A stretch of 64,000 nucleotides of DNA from Hygrocybe punicea (taxonomy: Eukaryota; Basidiomycota; Agaricomycetes; Agaricales; Hygrophoraceae). Shown in pieces: positions 22,987 through 33,657 of this stretch. The notes beneath the pieces were generated by a model. The model was not told where the DNA came from, ran no database searches, and saw only the letters and a program-made list of their open reading frames with translations. Position 1 is the first letter of the stretch; each line of letters begins with the position of its first letter. The stretch is taken from the NCBI GenBank assembly GCA_963556145.1, contig OY744466.1, positions 1,302,001-1,366,000 on the forward strand, in the 5' to 3' direction. A program made the position numbers and the translations under genes.

Positions 22987-24876
22987 TCATCCTGAGGAGA
23001 CCTCTTTCAAGACAGTCATGTAAATCAGCTCATGCTGCCGATCCCGGCTCCCATTATTCCTCAACTCTCTCTTGCTGTTACGTCTTGGGAGAGTTTGACT
23101 GTGAAATGCAGGCTTGATGATTACAGGGGAGGAACTACCTTGAAATGGTGGTAATTGGCGATGGGGAGGGGTGGCAGTGGGATACAGTGGGAATCCGAAT
23201 ATGTCAGAGGAGGCGGAGGATATGGACGGCGGACGGGGGATAGCCGTTGGGGGACGGGGCCAGGTCGTCTCACAGATCGAAGATATGGTCGAGACAGCGT
23301 CTTCGGGTCTGGGTTGAATATGCTGAGATTCGCTGGGCTTCGGTAGCAAGTACGATCGCACGGATTCAGGTTCTGAGAGCACTGGTGGAGGCACAGAAGT
23401 TGGTGGATGCGAGTTGAGGGGACTGGACAGACCGAGTGTTTGTGCAGTCGGCGTTTCGAGATAATCCAGTGTAGATGCCATGAATAAATCGTCTTCCCCA
23501 CAAGTGAGTGTTGGGCTCGGTTTTGGGAGCTCTGAAAATATTGGGACAATTTGTAGGGGAGCTGGTTTGGGTCTGGATACTAATCTGAACTTTCTGAGAG
23601 GTTTCGAAACGAGCATATCATCCCAACCGGATTTGAAGTTATCTGAGTGAGACTGGGAGTGTGATGTGGCGAGTGACGGGGATCTCGAGATGTTCTGTGG
23701 GGACTGCATGCAGCCAAAGGCACTGTGAAAGGGTTATAAACATCTCTACACATCGAAGAAATATGGGGATTCACTGTTTAGGCAACGAGATAGTCTCAGA
23801 ATCTGATCTTGTGTGTTGCAAAATGCGTTTACGGAGCCATCGTAAAAGATATGCCCCTTCACCTCCCGCCGCGATGGAAAGCCCGAGGTAAATCAGAGAC
23901 AGTCCAGGAACAACCCACCACGAGAACAGGATAATTACGAGCTTCTCGTTCGACTGTACAATGTTGACCTCGTAAAAGTGTAGATGCACCGCAGACCATG
24001 AAGTCCACGGTTCCAACCGCACAGAAAAGATGGAAAAGTTGATAAGGATGAAAAGGGCTAAAGTTGTGATTATGGAAACCGACAGGTCAAGCAATAGGTG
24101 AGAAAGAGTAGTAGGGAACCGCGTTCCGATATATGAGGATAGGTTTGATTCGGAGGAGCGTCGTAAGAGATTATAAATTGATAGTCCTGAACGAGGATTG
24201 CAGTTTGAGTCGATTTTTTCAAAATAAGGTGACATAAACATACCAGAACAGCCAAGAGATATGAGAGAAAGCAATAGGGGCGGAAGATATATTAAAATTA
24301 AAGCTGGAATAGATGGATGGATGGAAGCTGAACAGCCATAATCTGCGACAAGATCAAACCGGTGATCCTGGACGACGGAATCTAAATCATGAAGCTCCGA
24401 TTAGAGGGAAGACGTACGCCATTGGAAAGACTTACGAAGAGACATGTATATAATGGGAAGTAAAATACAAAGGGCGCTTTCTGCTATCGTTTGGGTCCGC
24501 TTGCTGCGAGGGTCATCGAAAGTATCCCGAGTCGAAGAAATGAATTCGACGCGGCAAGATATGGTCGAGTATGCCATGAGTAGTGCCACGATCATCCCAA
24601 GCAGGATCTTTGTGGCTATAAATGAGCAGAACAATATGAGACATTTTTGGCATGTTATTCTAGAGAAAAATATGCACCTATGTCGCACCAAACCGGAATG
24701 CGGATGTCCACATTGCCAGACCAAATTAGACTGTTGACTCCGTGGATAATATTGCAGACCAGAAGCCACGAAATTACGACCATATGAGGGACATTTGTGC
24801 GGATACGCTTCAGAGTTGCAAAAGCGATAAGGAGAATAACGCAGATAAAAGAGAGGACTGGAAGTTCAGCGCGCAT
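22987..24876 (-). CDS. STE3-type pheromone receptor (GPCR)
   Basis: Six or so exons. TM1-TM2: ELPVLSFICVILLIAFATL, NVPHMVVISWLLVCNII and the STE3 hallmark GVNSLIWSGNVDIRIPVWCDI. Over an intron follow ATKILLGMIVALLMAYSTIS, RTQTIAESALCILLPIIYM and the signature VVQDHRFDLVADYGCSASI, then LILIYLPPLLLSLISLGCSG. After the next intron come LSIYNLLRRSSESNLSSYIG, a TM6-like LLDLSVSIITTLALFILINF and SWWVVPGLSLIYLGLSIAAGG (TM7). The last exon (from about 23731) is a long Ser/Pro-rich cytoplasmic tail joined by FGCM, common in basidiomycete receptors. STE3-like receptors bind farnesylated peptide pheromones and signal through a G protein; they sit at the B mating locus or, very often, outside it. No pheromone gene was found nearby. 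Start ATG 24876 gives the usual very short N-terminus. Confidence 0.9.
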
Positions 24877-25397
24877 GGTCGATTCTTGGTGATACCGAGT
24901 TTGTTACTTCCAACAAATAGATTCTGGCATAAATAGTGCTGTGTGATGGGAGGGGCAGACAGCCTTCGAAGGATCGCCTTAGAAGTAATAATAAATACAA
25001 GGACGCATGATGACATTCTCTGGGTTGCGAGCCGACTGTGCGAGCGATGAATGATTCGAATGAAGCGGCTAGGACTTCATTATGATCATTTTGGCCTTGG
25101 GACAAGGTGGTCTCCTGATAGAAAAACAAGGCTGTCGGCATTGACGGCGTATTCTCGTGGCCTTAAAGGGAACACGACGACCTCCCGAGAGACAAAACAA
25201 TAGGAAGGGTAAAAAGAGACGGTTGACAGAAAGGGCAATATCTAGGCAAAGTCCAATTATGGCAACTGTAGTGTTCGCGCGACGTCAAAACACGGCCCCG
25301 AGCTAGATTGGACAGCCTACTGCAGATTAACCGAAAGTAATGGCTCCGAGGGGGTAGATTGAATTAAAACTGACGACGACGACGGCATTCGTAGCTG
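24877..25397. other. intergenic, receptor promoter
   Basis: Upstream region of the receptor gene. A minus-strand open frame at 24866-25141 overlaps the receptor start in another frame and has no family features. No pheromone precursor (short frame ending Cys-aliphatic-aliphatic-X) seen on either strand. Confidence 0.45.
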
Positions 25398-25402
25398 AGA
25401 GA

Positions 25403-25650
25403 TATTGAAATATATAGTTTGCAGTGGTTGTTGACCGCTAAGATATTTTGTGTGGAATGAATTAATTAATATTTGCCTCTCTCTGAGAGGGTTTTTATAC
25501 TACTAGCTAAATCTACTAGAAGTTTCCTGTGGTAAGTAGAATACATGCTGCGCTTCAGCATTATTCATCGGACGGGTGTGTTTGAGTTCCGGGGTCACGT
25601 GATACGGATTACTAATCCTTTCCGCGACTATTCGGCCACTATTCCCAACA
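25403..25650 (-). repeat. Copia 3' LTR
   Basis: On the element's strand it begins TGTTGGGAATAG and ends ATTTCAATA. The polyprotein stop codon lies inside it (TAG at 25639-25641). Confidence 0.95.
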
Positions 25651-26699
25651 CTCCCCCTTGGTCGAATACTCTTCGACTCGTTCTGGGTCGCGGTAAACAT
25701 CGTCCATGTATTCCGTTACGTGTTCCGCTCTTTCCCGTTCCTCTCCGGTCAATAGACCAAGTTCGGCTGTGAACTTTGCGTGAAGCGGGCGAGGTAACCC
25801 TTTTGTAAATATGTCCGCTAGATTTTCTTCGGAAGGAATATACGTGACTTTGAGAATACCAGACGCGACGTGATCTTGTAGGAAATGTAGATTGATATCT
25901 ATGTGCTTCGTCCGCGCGTGGAATTCCGGGTTGTGCGATATAGCAATCGCGGCCTGATTATCGGATCGTAAAATCGATGTTTCGTCTGACCGTAGGTCCA
26001 ATTCCTTCAATAAGTTTCTATGCCAGATTAGCTGTTTCGTGGCATGAGTAGCGGCGACATATTCCGCTTCGGCTGTTGACAACGCAATCGTGCTTTGCTT
26101 CTTTGAGCTCCAAGCCACGGCTCCCCCTGCGATCGTGAACACATATCCGCTAATGGATTTCCGGTGCGGGTTGGATCCCCAATCGGCATCGACGTAATGA
26201 ACGGTTTCCGTCGTAATCCGTTGGTCCTTTCCGCCGTATGTTAGTTCGTAATCCATCGTTCCCTTTAGGTAGCGGAATATCCTTTTAAGTGCTGTCCAGT
26301 GTTCCGGACTCGGGTTCCGTGTGAATTGCGCAACAGTTACAGTTGCATACATGATATCGGGTCTTGTTGCGTGCGCAGCGTACAAGAGCTCTCCGACTCG
26401 TGTCGCGTACTCGATCGAGGTGCGTTTCCGCTCGCTCTCGTCGGTGTCAGTTTCGTTTATTCGTAGGACCACGCTCTGGTCCATCGGGGTTGATACCGGC
26501 TTGGCATCCTTCATTCCAGCCTTTGCGAGGATCTTCCGGATATAGCGGCTTTGTGATAGGGTGATTTTCTGTTGTTGGCGGTCTCGTTTGATATGGATTC
26601 CAAGCAGTAACGTTGGCTTTCCGATGACCGTTACCGTGTATTTTTCCTTTAGCTGGTTGATTACCCGCTGATTTATCGCTCGGTTGTTTGCGTAAGCCA
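25639..26699 (-). pseudogene. Copia RT C-terminus and RNase H
   Basis: Picks up after the hAT-like insertion with ANNRAINQRVINQLKEKY, then PTLLLGIHIKRD, LYAAHATRPDIMYA, the RNase H motifs HYVDADWGSNPHRKSISGY and STAEAEYVA, and LFNxxDNQAA-like SDNQAAIAIS. It ends KGECWE with its stop inside the 3' LTR, as usual in Copia. No stop inside this part. Confidence 0.92.
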
Positions 26700-27996
26700 T
26701 AGTGTTGGGGAAGTTCGGTTTGGTCCGGTTTGGGGCCTTTTTGCCCAAACCGGAAACCGAATGGTCCGGTTTTCCACCCAAAGTCCCCAAACCAGACCGA
26801 AACCGATGCAAACGGTTTGCATCGGTTCGGTTTCGGTCCAAACACGGTCTGAACCGCGGACCGCTAGTGCTCAGTGCCCCTGCACCATTCTGACCTCGCA
26901 ACAGTGCTGCGCACGTCAATTGACGTGGCCAGCCTGTTTGCGAGGTGAGATTGGGGTGCTGGGGTGCTGGCACACCCTGCGCCGGCATTGAGCCGCACGC
27001 GGGCTTCTCCATGGGTGTCCCGACGCGTCACACGCGTTGTACATGCGATGTGGGTTGACCGCGTTGGCCGTTTTCGGTGGACGCGTGATGGTGGTGGTGG
27101 TGGTGGTGGTGGTGGTGCCCCACGCGTCATACGCGTTGTGCACGCGACGACGGCTGGGCCGCTTTGGTTGTTTTCGGCGGACGCGTGGTGGTGGTGGCAT
27201 AGGAGCCTCTTCGCGAGGGTGTCCGGATGCGTCATACGCGTTGTACACACGACGACGGCCAGGTTGACCCCGCGTTGGCCTTCCTCGGTGGTGTTAGTGT
27301 TGCGTGGTGGTGGTGGTACGGTGCCGCGTTCTATAATGGACGAATAAATCAGTGAAAAAATGAATAAAGGTACATACCACGAAGGAGTGGGGTGGATGCA
27401 CCACCCCTGCTGCTCTTCCACCTTGTTGACTCCACCCCATTCACATACGTTTGGCGCGCGTTTTGAACGCGTTTGGCGTGGCGCTGGGGGTGGGCCGTGG
27501 GCGTTGCTGTGGGCGCGTCCGGCGTGGTGTTGACGGTGGTTGTAACCATCGCCGTTGTCGTTGCCGTTGTCGTGGTCGTTGTCGTGGTGGTGGTGGTGGT
27601 GGTGGCCATGGTGCATCAACCTGTAATTTGTAAATGCGTTAGTTAAGTTCGAATAAATAAAAATAAAAAACATACGCGGGCGGCAGGGAGTACCCCGCCG
27701 CCCGTTTTGTCGACCTCGGGTGCTCCATCGTCTTCGTTTGGCGTATATCGGGGGTGTTGTTGGTGGGGTTGGTGACTTTGGGTGACTTTCGAAGTCAGCC
27801 ATGTAGCCGACTTTGGACTGTCGGTTTGCGGTTCAAACTGAGTTTGAAACCGTTTTGGCCTGCGGCCAAATCTCCAAACCGGAGACTGAACGGTTCGGTC
27901 TCAGCCGAAATTTCCCAAACCGAAACCGAAACCGGCAGTTTCGGTTCGGTCTAAACCGGGTTTGGGTCGGTCTGAGACCGAACTTCCCCAACACTA
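26700..27996. mobile_element. non-autonomous hAT-like element inserted in Copia RT
   Basis: Begins TAGTGTTGGGGAAGTTCGG and ends with its reverse complement. It is flanked by an 8-bp duplication, GTAAGCCA (26692-26699) and GTAAGCCG (27997-28004), both traits of the hAT superfamily. Subterminal regions are packed with ACCGAAACCG / CGGTTTCGGT repeats in both orientations. The interior holds three roughly 100-bp units with CGCGTCATACGCGTTGT followed by (GGT)n runs (27088-27117, 27584-27606). Long open frames on the minus strand are low-complexity His/Pro/Thr and I do not count them as genes. No transposase. Confidence 0.88.
26893..26946. repeat. TCAATTGA-centred dyad, copy A
   Basis: Inside the hAT-like element. 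ACCTCGC on the left and GCGAGGT on the right are exactly equidistant from the centre TCAATTGA at 26916-26923. Confidence 0.65.
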
Positions 27997-28004
27997 GTAA
28001 GCCG

Positions 28005-28411
28005 TGAGGTTGTCGACCCATACGAGTACAATGGAAAAGTTTTCGCCTTCCCGATAGTAGTACGCGCAGTAGTCGGTCCATAATCTCGTATAACGAAATT
28101 CCTTCATTGTGTTATCAAAATCCGTGTTCCATACATTTCCGGCTTGCCTGAGACCATATATAGGGCGTATGAGGCGGCAAACCCGTCCGGTTCCATCCTC
28201 AAATTCCGCCGGCTGCTTCATGTACAGCTCCTCCTTCACCCATCCATTAAGGTATGCGCCTTTGATATCCATCTGCTGGATATCCCAGTCCTTGACTGCG
28301 GAATACGCGAGCAACGTCCGTAACGTCTCGAACCGCATCACAGGAGCGAATGTTCCGGTTTCGCTGAAATCCACTCCGGGCTTCTGCGAGAACCCCTGGG
28401 CTACTAACCGG
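28005..28411 (-). pseudogene. Copia RT central part, catalytic motif altered
   Basis: Resumes exactly where the previous piece ended (LVAQGFSQKPGVDF), followed by DIKGAYLNGWVKEELYM, RPIYGLRQAGNVW and the catalytic block LVWVDN. Copia RTs have Y/W-V-D-D here; the second Asp is Asn (codon AAC at 28009-28011). The frame is then cut by the hAT-like insertion in the codons for TAY. Confidence 0.88.
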
Positions 28412-28567
28412 TGGAGTGGTACCGAGGTACCACTCCGGGGGCTCACGCAGGACTCGAGGGAAAGGTCGACTGGATAGGAAGGATGGACTGACTACTACAT
28501 CGGGAAGGCTACTAACTAGGTCAACCGTGGGAGCCTGGTCACGTGACTGGCAGGTCCCACTACTCCA
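28412..28567 (-). repeat. LTR of the nested element, left
   Basis: 156 bp, TG...CA ends. Its first bases form an 11-bp-arm palindrome, GGAGTGGTACC-GA-GGTACCACTCC. Confidence 0.85.
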
Positions 28568-30354
28568 AGTGCCCCTTTTCCTCATGGCGACGCCCTCGTC
28601 GCCAACTGCTACAGAAAAGAACACAAAACAAACAAAACTGACCAAAAAACTCTCAAGCCACAACTCCCAGTCCCTCAGAATGCCTCGAATCAAGGCTGGG
28701 GCCTTATATCGTGAAGCGGGAAGTCGTCCTCGCGCAGGGGGCGGTAGATGACCAGACTATACAAGACTCTCCTCAAACTCAATACTCTTCGAATGCCTCC
28801 CTCGCAAGGGTTCGGGCTCACAACGCAAGGCCAAAGATCCCTCGAATCGTCCTAGCAAGTACTTAGCGCAGTGTGAAGGTTCAGGTGGTCCAAAATATAA
28901 CTGTATTGGCGGAGATCGGGTAAACGGGTGCGTGAACGTAGTGTAGTGACGGCTTGTAGGTAGACCGTGATTGACATCCAGTATGGGGGGAACGGGGGAC
29001 GAGGCTATAATAAAAGCTATAATACTGATGGGGCATAGGGTTGTACTTAACAAGGCACAGTATCTCGATGCGAGGGGTTGGTGTATCACGCGAAGGGATC
29101 GGGGTGGCTCTTCCAGGTCGGCGTGGGGTACATTACACTGTTGGGTTCCCTGGTGGGGTGGTACGCGACTGAACGAGGGCGTGTGGGGGGCTGGGGCGAC
29201 TCGTTTGGGTTCCTATGGGTCCAGGGCAGTCACCACAGTCTAGAACGAGGCTGCGGGGAGATGAACGAGGGCTCGCGGGGCCGGGTATGGTGCAAGAAAC
29301 CGGCGGGGGGGTGATGACGTGGCGGAACGCGGTGGGGGTCTGGGAGCGGCGGGCACGGTCCATTCGCGGTATTGGAGTGAGGTGGGGTGCTCCGGGATGG
29401 TGAGCAGGTGTGCCGCGGGCTTCGTGATTCGGTCTGGGGCTGGGTATGTTGGCAGAACGGGGCCGCGCGATGGTGACGTGGCGCCTGGCCCAGGTGTCTG
29501 GAAACGACGGCGGGGGCTCGTTTGGCGCAATGGAGGGGGACGGGGGGTCCTGGCCGGTGGAACGAGGGCACGGGAGGTCGAATGGGTCTGTGTGAGGCTG
29601 GGGTACATGAAAGAACGGGGGGGCGTGACGGATCCGTGGTGTGACCAAAAACGGCGGTGGGGGCTCGTTCGGGGCGTTAGCGAGACGCAGGGTGCTCTGG
29701 GGGGTGGGCCGCGAGATTGGTGAGCTGGTCTGGGGCCGGTTGTGCTGGCAGAACGGGGCCGCGCGATGGTGACGTGGCGCGTGGCTCGGGTGTCCGAAAA
29801 CGACGGTGGGGGTTCGTTTGGCACAATGGAGGAGAACGGGGGGTCCTGGCCGGTGGGACGAGTGTGCGGGGAGTCGAATGGGTCCGTGTAGGGGTGGGGG
29901 TGACGAGAAACGGGGTCCGTGCGGCGGCGCTGCGATTTTCATTGGGTTGTCCTAAACTCGCAGTAGCGGGCTACGTGGGATCCTGATGGGGAACGCGGGG
30001 CTCCGGAACGTCGAACGAAGTTGCGGGGGGTTGTCTGGACATGGCTGGGTCTAAAGAAAGTGGAAATTCGGGGGGTCGAAAAAAGTGACATGGCCTGCCG
30101 CTTGGGTGCTGAGAAGGGTCGCGGGCGTGTTTTTTGGGTCAACGGGGGGCGACGCGGGGCCCTATTGGGTTGAACATGTGCACCGGGGGGTAATTTGAGT
30201 GTTGTACGGCCGTGAGTGAAGAGAAAATGCGCGGTTGCGCAGCAGTGGGTGGTGAGGCCGAAAAAAGGTCGTCTCGTGAGAAAGTCGTAAGGAGTGGGAA
30301 CCCGAGAGAAAAAAGAGAGAGGCGTGGAGTCGAAGAACACTCTCATCACCACGT

Positions 30355-30510
30355 TGGAGTGGTACCGAGGTACCACTCCGGGGGCTCACGCAGGACTCGA
30401 GGGAAAGGTCGACTGGATAGGAAGGATGGACTGACTACTACATCGGGAAGGCTACTAACTAGGTCAACCGTGGGAGCCTGGTCACGTGACTGGCAGGTCC
30501 CACTACTCCA
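30355..30510 (-). repeat. LTR of the nested element, right
   Basis: 156 bp, no difference seen from the left copy, which indicates a very young insertion. Confidence 0.85.
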
Positions 30511-31359
30511 CCGGGCCTTGTGCCTAGCGATTGCGCCCGTCTCATCGCGTTTCCGGTGAAAAACCCATTTGCTTCCGATGGCTTCCCGCCCCTCTGGCAA
30601 GTCTACGAGTTTCCAAACGCCCATTTCCTGTAGCTGATCGAATTCCTCTTTCATCGCTACCTTCCAGTTCTCCCAATCTACGGCTTCCCTGGCTTCCCTT
30701 AAATCCCATGGGTCCTTGTCGGTGAGACTGCTATCTTGTTGCATTGCGCTCAAGAACGCATATGCTATGGTTGTTTCCGCGCTGACTTTTTCGTTTTGTT
30801 TCGCCGCGGATGATTCCGTTGGTCTCCGTACATCAAGCGGTTCGCGTATCTCGCGTTGTGTTGGTTGTGCACGCGGGTTGTTTAACTGTCAGTAGTCGCG
30901 GTCGACTCCTCGTGTTGCTCTCGGTGGGTATGTTATTTCGGTTTCCGGTCTGCAAATGGCCCTTTCTGGTGCCATTACAGTGGGTTCCGGTGATTCCGTT
31001 GCGGGTTCCGGTGGTTCCAGAGTTTGCGAGTCGTCGGATTCACTCTGCTCCCCCTCGAATTGCAAACCCGGTAAGTCGGATACAATCCGGACTTCCTGCA
31101 ATGCCCCATCCTCGTGAAATGCAACATTCCGTGACGTTTTAACAGTCTGCGTTGCGGCATCGTAGTATCGGATAGCCTTCTGCGACTCCACAAATCCTAC
31201 GAACTTCATCTTAGCTGATCGCGGTGCCAGCTTCGATCTTTTTCCGCCTTGATATAAGACCCAAACATCGCATCCGAACTCCCGGAAATGCGATACATCT
31301 GGCTTCTTGCCAGTCCAGGCTTCATGCGGAGTCATTCCGTCTAGAGCCTTGGTGGGGGA
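30511..31359 (-). pseudogene. Copia integrase C-terminus and start of RT
   Basis: Continues the same polyprotein past the first stop: MTPHEAWTGKKPDVSHFREFG (integrase-RT linker), an acidic proline-rich spacer, a second TGA (30889-30891), then SKWVFHRKRDETG, the opening of Copia RT. It is cut after HKAR by the LTR insertion at 30510. Confidence 0.88.
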
Positions 31360-33321
31360 TCAGTTTCGAATGTATGCCGCATGTGCAACGGCTTCCGGCC
31401 AAAAGAATGCGGGCAGGTTTTTAGTGATCAACATCGTGCGGGCTAACTCCAGTAACGTGCGATTAAATCTTTCCGCCGTTCCGTGTTGCGAGGGTGAGTA
31501 AGGGGCCGTTGTCTCGATGACAATTCCCTTCTCCGCTGCCCATCTCTCGACTTCCTTGTTGACGAGTTCCTTTCCGTTATCGAACCGCAAATATTTAGGG
31601 TTTCGATTGAACTTCTTTTCGATCGTGTTAACGTAGGCCTTGATGCGTTCCATCGCCTGGCTTTTCCGTTTCATGAATAAAGTGGTTAAGGTGCGTGTCG
31701 CGTCGTCCGTGAATGAGATATAGTATTTCGATCCTCCGATAGACTCTACGTGTGCTGGGCCCCAGACGTCGCTCAAACTCCGCTCTCCGGCGACTTTGGA
31801 TCGTCCATCAGCCTCTTTCGGAAATGGCTGGACGGCTTGCTTCGCCTGAATGCAAGCCTCACAGGTTCGGGAAGGGACACTCCCTTCGTCGATTTCTAGA
31901 CCCGTGACTAACCCCTTTCTCTGCAGGGTCTCGAGTCCGCTCATTCCGATGTGTCCGTATAGGCGGTGCCATTCATCCCAAGACATTTTCTTTGGTTTGG
32001 CTACGTTTGCCTTTTCCGGCGTGTGGGATTGCGCTCGGGCATTCAAACGGTATAGTCGTCCGTCTTTCCGGCCTGTTCCAACAAGTTTATTCTCCTTCGT
32101 ATAGAGCCTGCATATTCTGTTGCGGAAGTTAACCCATCCGCCGCTTTCATTGAACCGGCTAAGCGATAGTAGCGAGTTTCGTGACTCCGGTACATGTAGT
32201 ACGTCTCGTAGCTGGTGCTGTACGTCCTTTCCATCCACTGTGAAGTGTAAGGCGACGGTTCCGCGACCAAGAGCTCGAGCGGCTACCTTTCCTAGTCCTT
32301 GAACGGTAGCTTCGTCCAGAGTTTTGTACATGATAAATGCGTTTCGGGAATTGCTGATGTGACTTGTCGTTCCGGAATCCAGTAACCAATCGTAGTTTGA
32401 AATATTGTCTGTATTGACTGCGTATGCTACGTCCTGTAACATATTATTGACATTGTCCGCAGCTTGATTCGATCGGTTCCGTTGGTTTCCACCTTTTCCG
32501 GCGCCCTTTCCTTTCCCTTTCGGCCCTTGCCCTTCCTTTCCGCCACCTTTAGACCAGCAGTCCTTCGCCATATGTCCCTTCTTGTGGCAGTTGAAGCATT
32601 CCGTTTCGGAATCAGCTGCTTTCTGCTTTCCGTTACCCTTTCTGTCGCGCTTTCCGGTGAACCTCCCATGCATAGCGACGTTGTTAGGATCTCCGCTGCG
32701 CTCACGGCGCCTGCGGTCTTCCTCTAATAGGATCGCGACTAGTTTGTGTGACGTCAGTGACGTTCCATCCTTCTTCGAGCCTAAATATGCTGATGTATAC
32801 AGGTCCCAGCTTTCCGGTAAAGAGGATACAAGTATCATCGCGAAATCTTCATCGGAAACGAGGCTTCCCATCAAGTGGAGTTCCTCCTGTAGTTTCTGGA
32901 GCTTCGATATGTGCTCGATTAGGTCGAATCCTTCTTCGGCAATCGACCAGTACAATGCACGTCGCGTCGCTAATATTCCGAGCTTCCCCCTGGATTCCTT
33001 TACCAAGGTTAGCTGCTTCCACATCTCACTCGCCGTGTGTGCGCCAATGATATGTATCATTTCCGCGTCGCCAATTGCGAGCTCGATCCGCGTCCTCGTC
33101 TTGGCGTCTCCGCTGCGCCATTTCTTCATCGCCTCGGATTCCTCTGATGTTGGACGGGATGCGTCCGCCAGGACAGGGGTCTTTGATTCCGCATTGATGT
33201 ACGTCTCTAACCCAAGATCCTGAAGTACGGCTAACATCCGTCTCTTCCACGGCATCCAATTGTTTCCCTTCAATAACTCGATCCGGTATGATCCCGATGT
33301 GTGCGTGACTTCGTCCGCCAT
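31360..33321 (-). pseudogene. Copia gag, protease and integrase core
   Basis: A 653-residue open frame from ATG 33321. It holds the Gag (UBN2-like) region with WMPWKRRMLAVLQDL, a CCHC knuckle CFNCHKKGHMAKDC, the protease triad WLLDSGTTSHIS, the GAG-pre-integrase WHRLYGHIGMSGLETL with CEAC, and the integrase core with SDVWGPAHVES, FTDDATR and the third catalytic residue in QHGTAERFNRT. The frame stops at TGA 31360-31362, exactly where AYIRN should continue as R-SPTKAL, so the stop most likely came from CGA. Confidence 0.93.
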
Positions 33322-33390
33322 AGTCGGCTAGTATACGAGGTAGTAATGCGATGTTCGGAGGTGTGTGATCGTGTTTCCGTTAAAGCCGTT

Positions 33391-33404
33391 CAGGGCTCAT
33401 AACC
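33391..33404 (-). other. primer-binding site matching half initiator tRNA-Met
   Basis: The 14 plus-strand bases CAGGGCTCATAACC directly abut the 5' LTR. They equal the anticodon stem-loop segment of fungal initiator tRNA-Met (as I know it from yeast), not its 3' end. Drosophila copia is known to use such a cleaved half-tRNA primer. Confidence 0.8.
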
Positions 33405-33652
33405 TATTGAAATATATAGTTTGCAGTGGTTGTTGACCGCTAAGATATTTTGTGTGGAATGAATGAATTAATATTTGCCTCTCTCTGAGAGGGTTTTTAT
33501 ACTACTAGCTAAATCTACTAGAAGTTTCCTGTGGTAAGTAGAATACATGCTGCGCTTCAGCATTATTCATCGGACGGGTGTGTTTGAGTTCCGGGGTCAC
33601 GTGATACGAATTACTAATCCTTTCCGCGACTATTCGGCCACTATTCCCAACA
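33405..33652 (-). repeat. Copia 5' LTR
   Basis: Same 248-bp sequence as the left copy with about two substitutions (one near the GAATGAATTAAT block, one in GATACGAATTAC). Confidence 0.95.
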
Positions 33653-33657
33653 AGAGA

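Larger units (their letters stand above)
28412..30510 (-). mobile_element. non-coding LTR element (TRIM/LARD-like) inserted in Copia
   Basis: Two direct repeats of 156 bp (28412-28567 and 30355-30510), apparently identical, frame a GC-rich 1.79-kb interior. CCGG occurs on both flanks (or ACCGG if one terminal base is shared) as target duplication, and the Copia frame rejoins perfectly when it is removed. A purine tract (minus strand GAGGAAAAGGGGCACT) touches the left repeat, which suggests minus orientation. The interior has two copies of a roughly 180-bp block about 300 bp apart (from 29450 and 29750). I find no gag or pol motif, so it must rely on proteins from elsewhere. Confidence 0.82.
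25403..33652 (-). mobile_element. Copia (Ty1/copia) LTR retrotransposon carrying two nested insertions
   Basis: The element has two 248-bp LTRs (25403-25650, 33405-33652) and a 5-bp target duplication AGAGA (25398-25402, 33653-33657). It reads on the minus strand: primer site next to the right LTR, gag-protease-integrase-RT-RNase H in Copia order, and a purine tract AAGGGGGAG (25651-25659) before the left LTR. Removing the hAT-like insertion (26700-27996) and the LTR insertion (28412-30510) leaves about 4.85 kb, normal for a Copia element. The LTRs differ at about two positions in 248, so insertion was fairly recent. Two in-frame TGA codons and a changed catalytic Asp make this copy defective. 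Confidence 0.97.

Noticed and set aside
24877..25397. Search for a pheromone precursor next to the STE3-like receptor
   Set aside because: No short ATG-started frame ending in a Cys-aliphatic-aliphatic-X stop was seen on either strand here or in 22607-22986.
26864..27802. 312-residue His/Thr-rich open frame inside the hAT-like element
   Set aside because: Composed of (GGT)n-type simple repeats read on the minus strand, with no transposase motif.
29133..29942. 269-residue Pro/His/Arg-rich open frame
   Set aside because: It lies in the GC-rich duplicated interior of a non-coding LTR element; overlapping frames are equally open and no domain is visible.
25403..33652. CRISPR array or bacterial island
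   Set aside because: Introns, LTR elements and eukaryotic gene families rule out a prokaryotic origin; the repeats here are LTRs and simple repeats, not spaced arrays.
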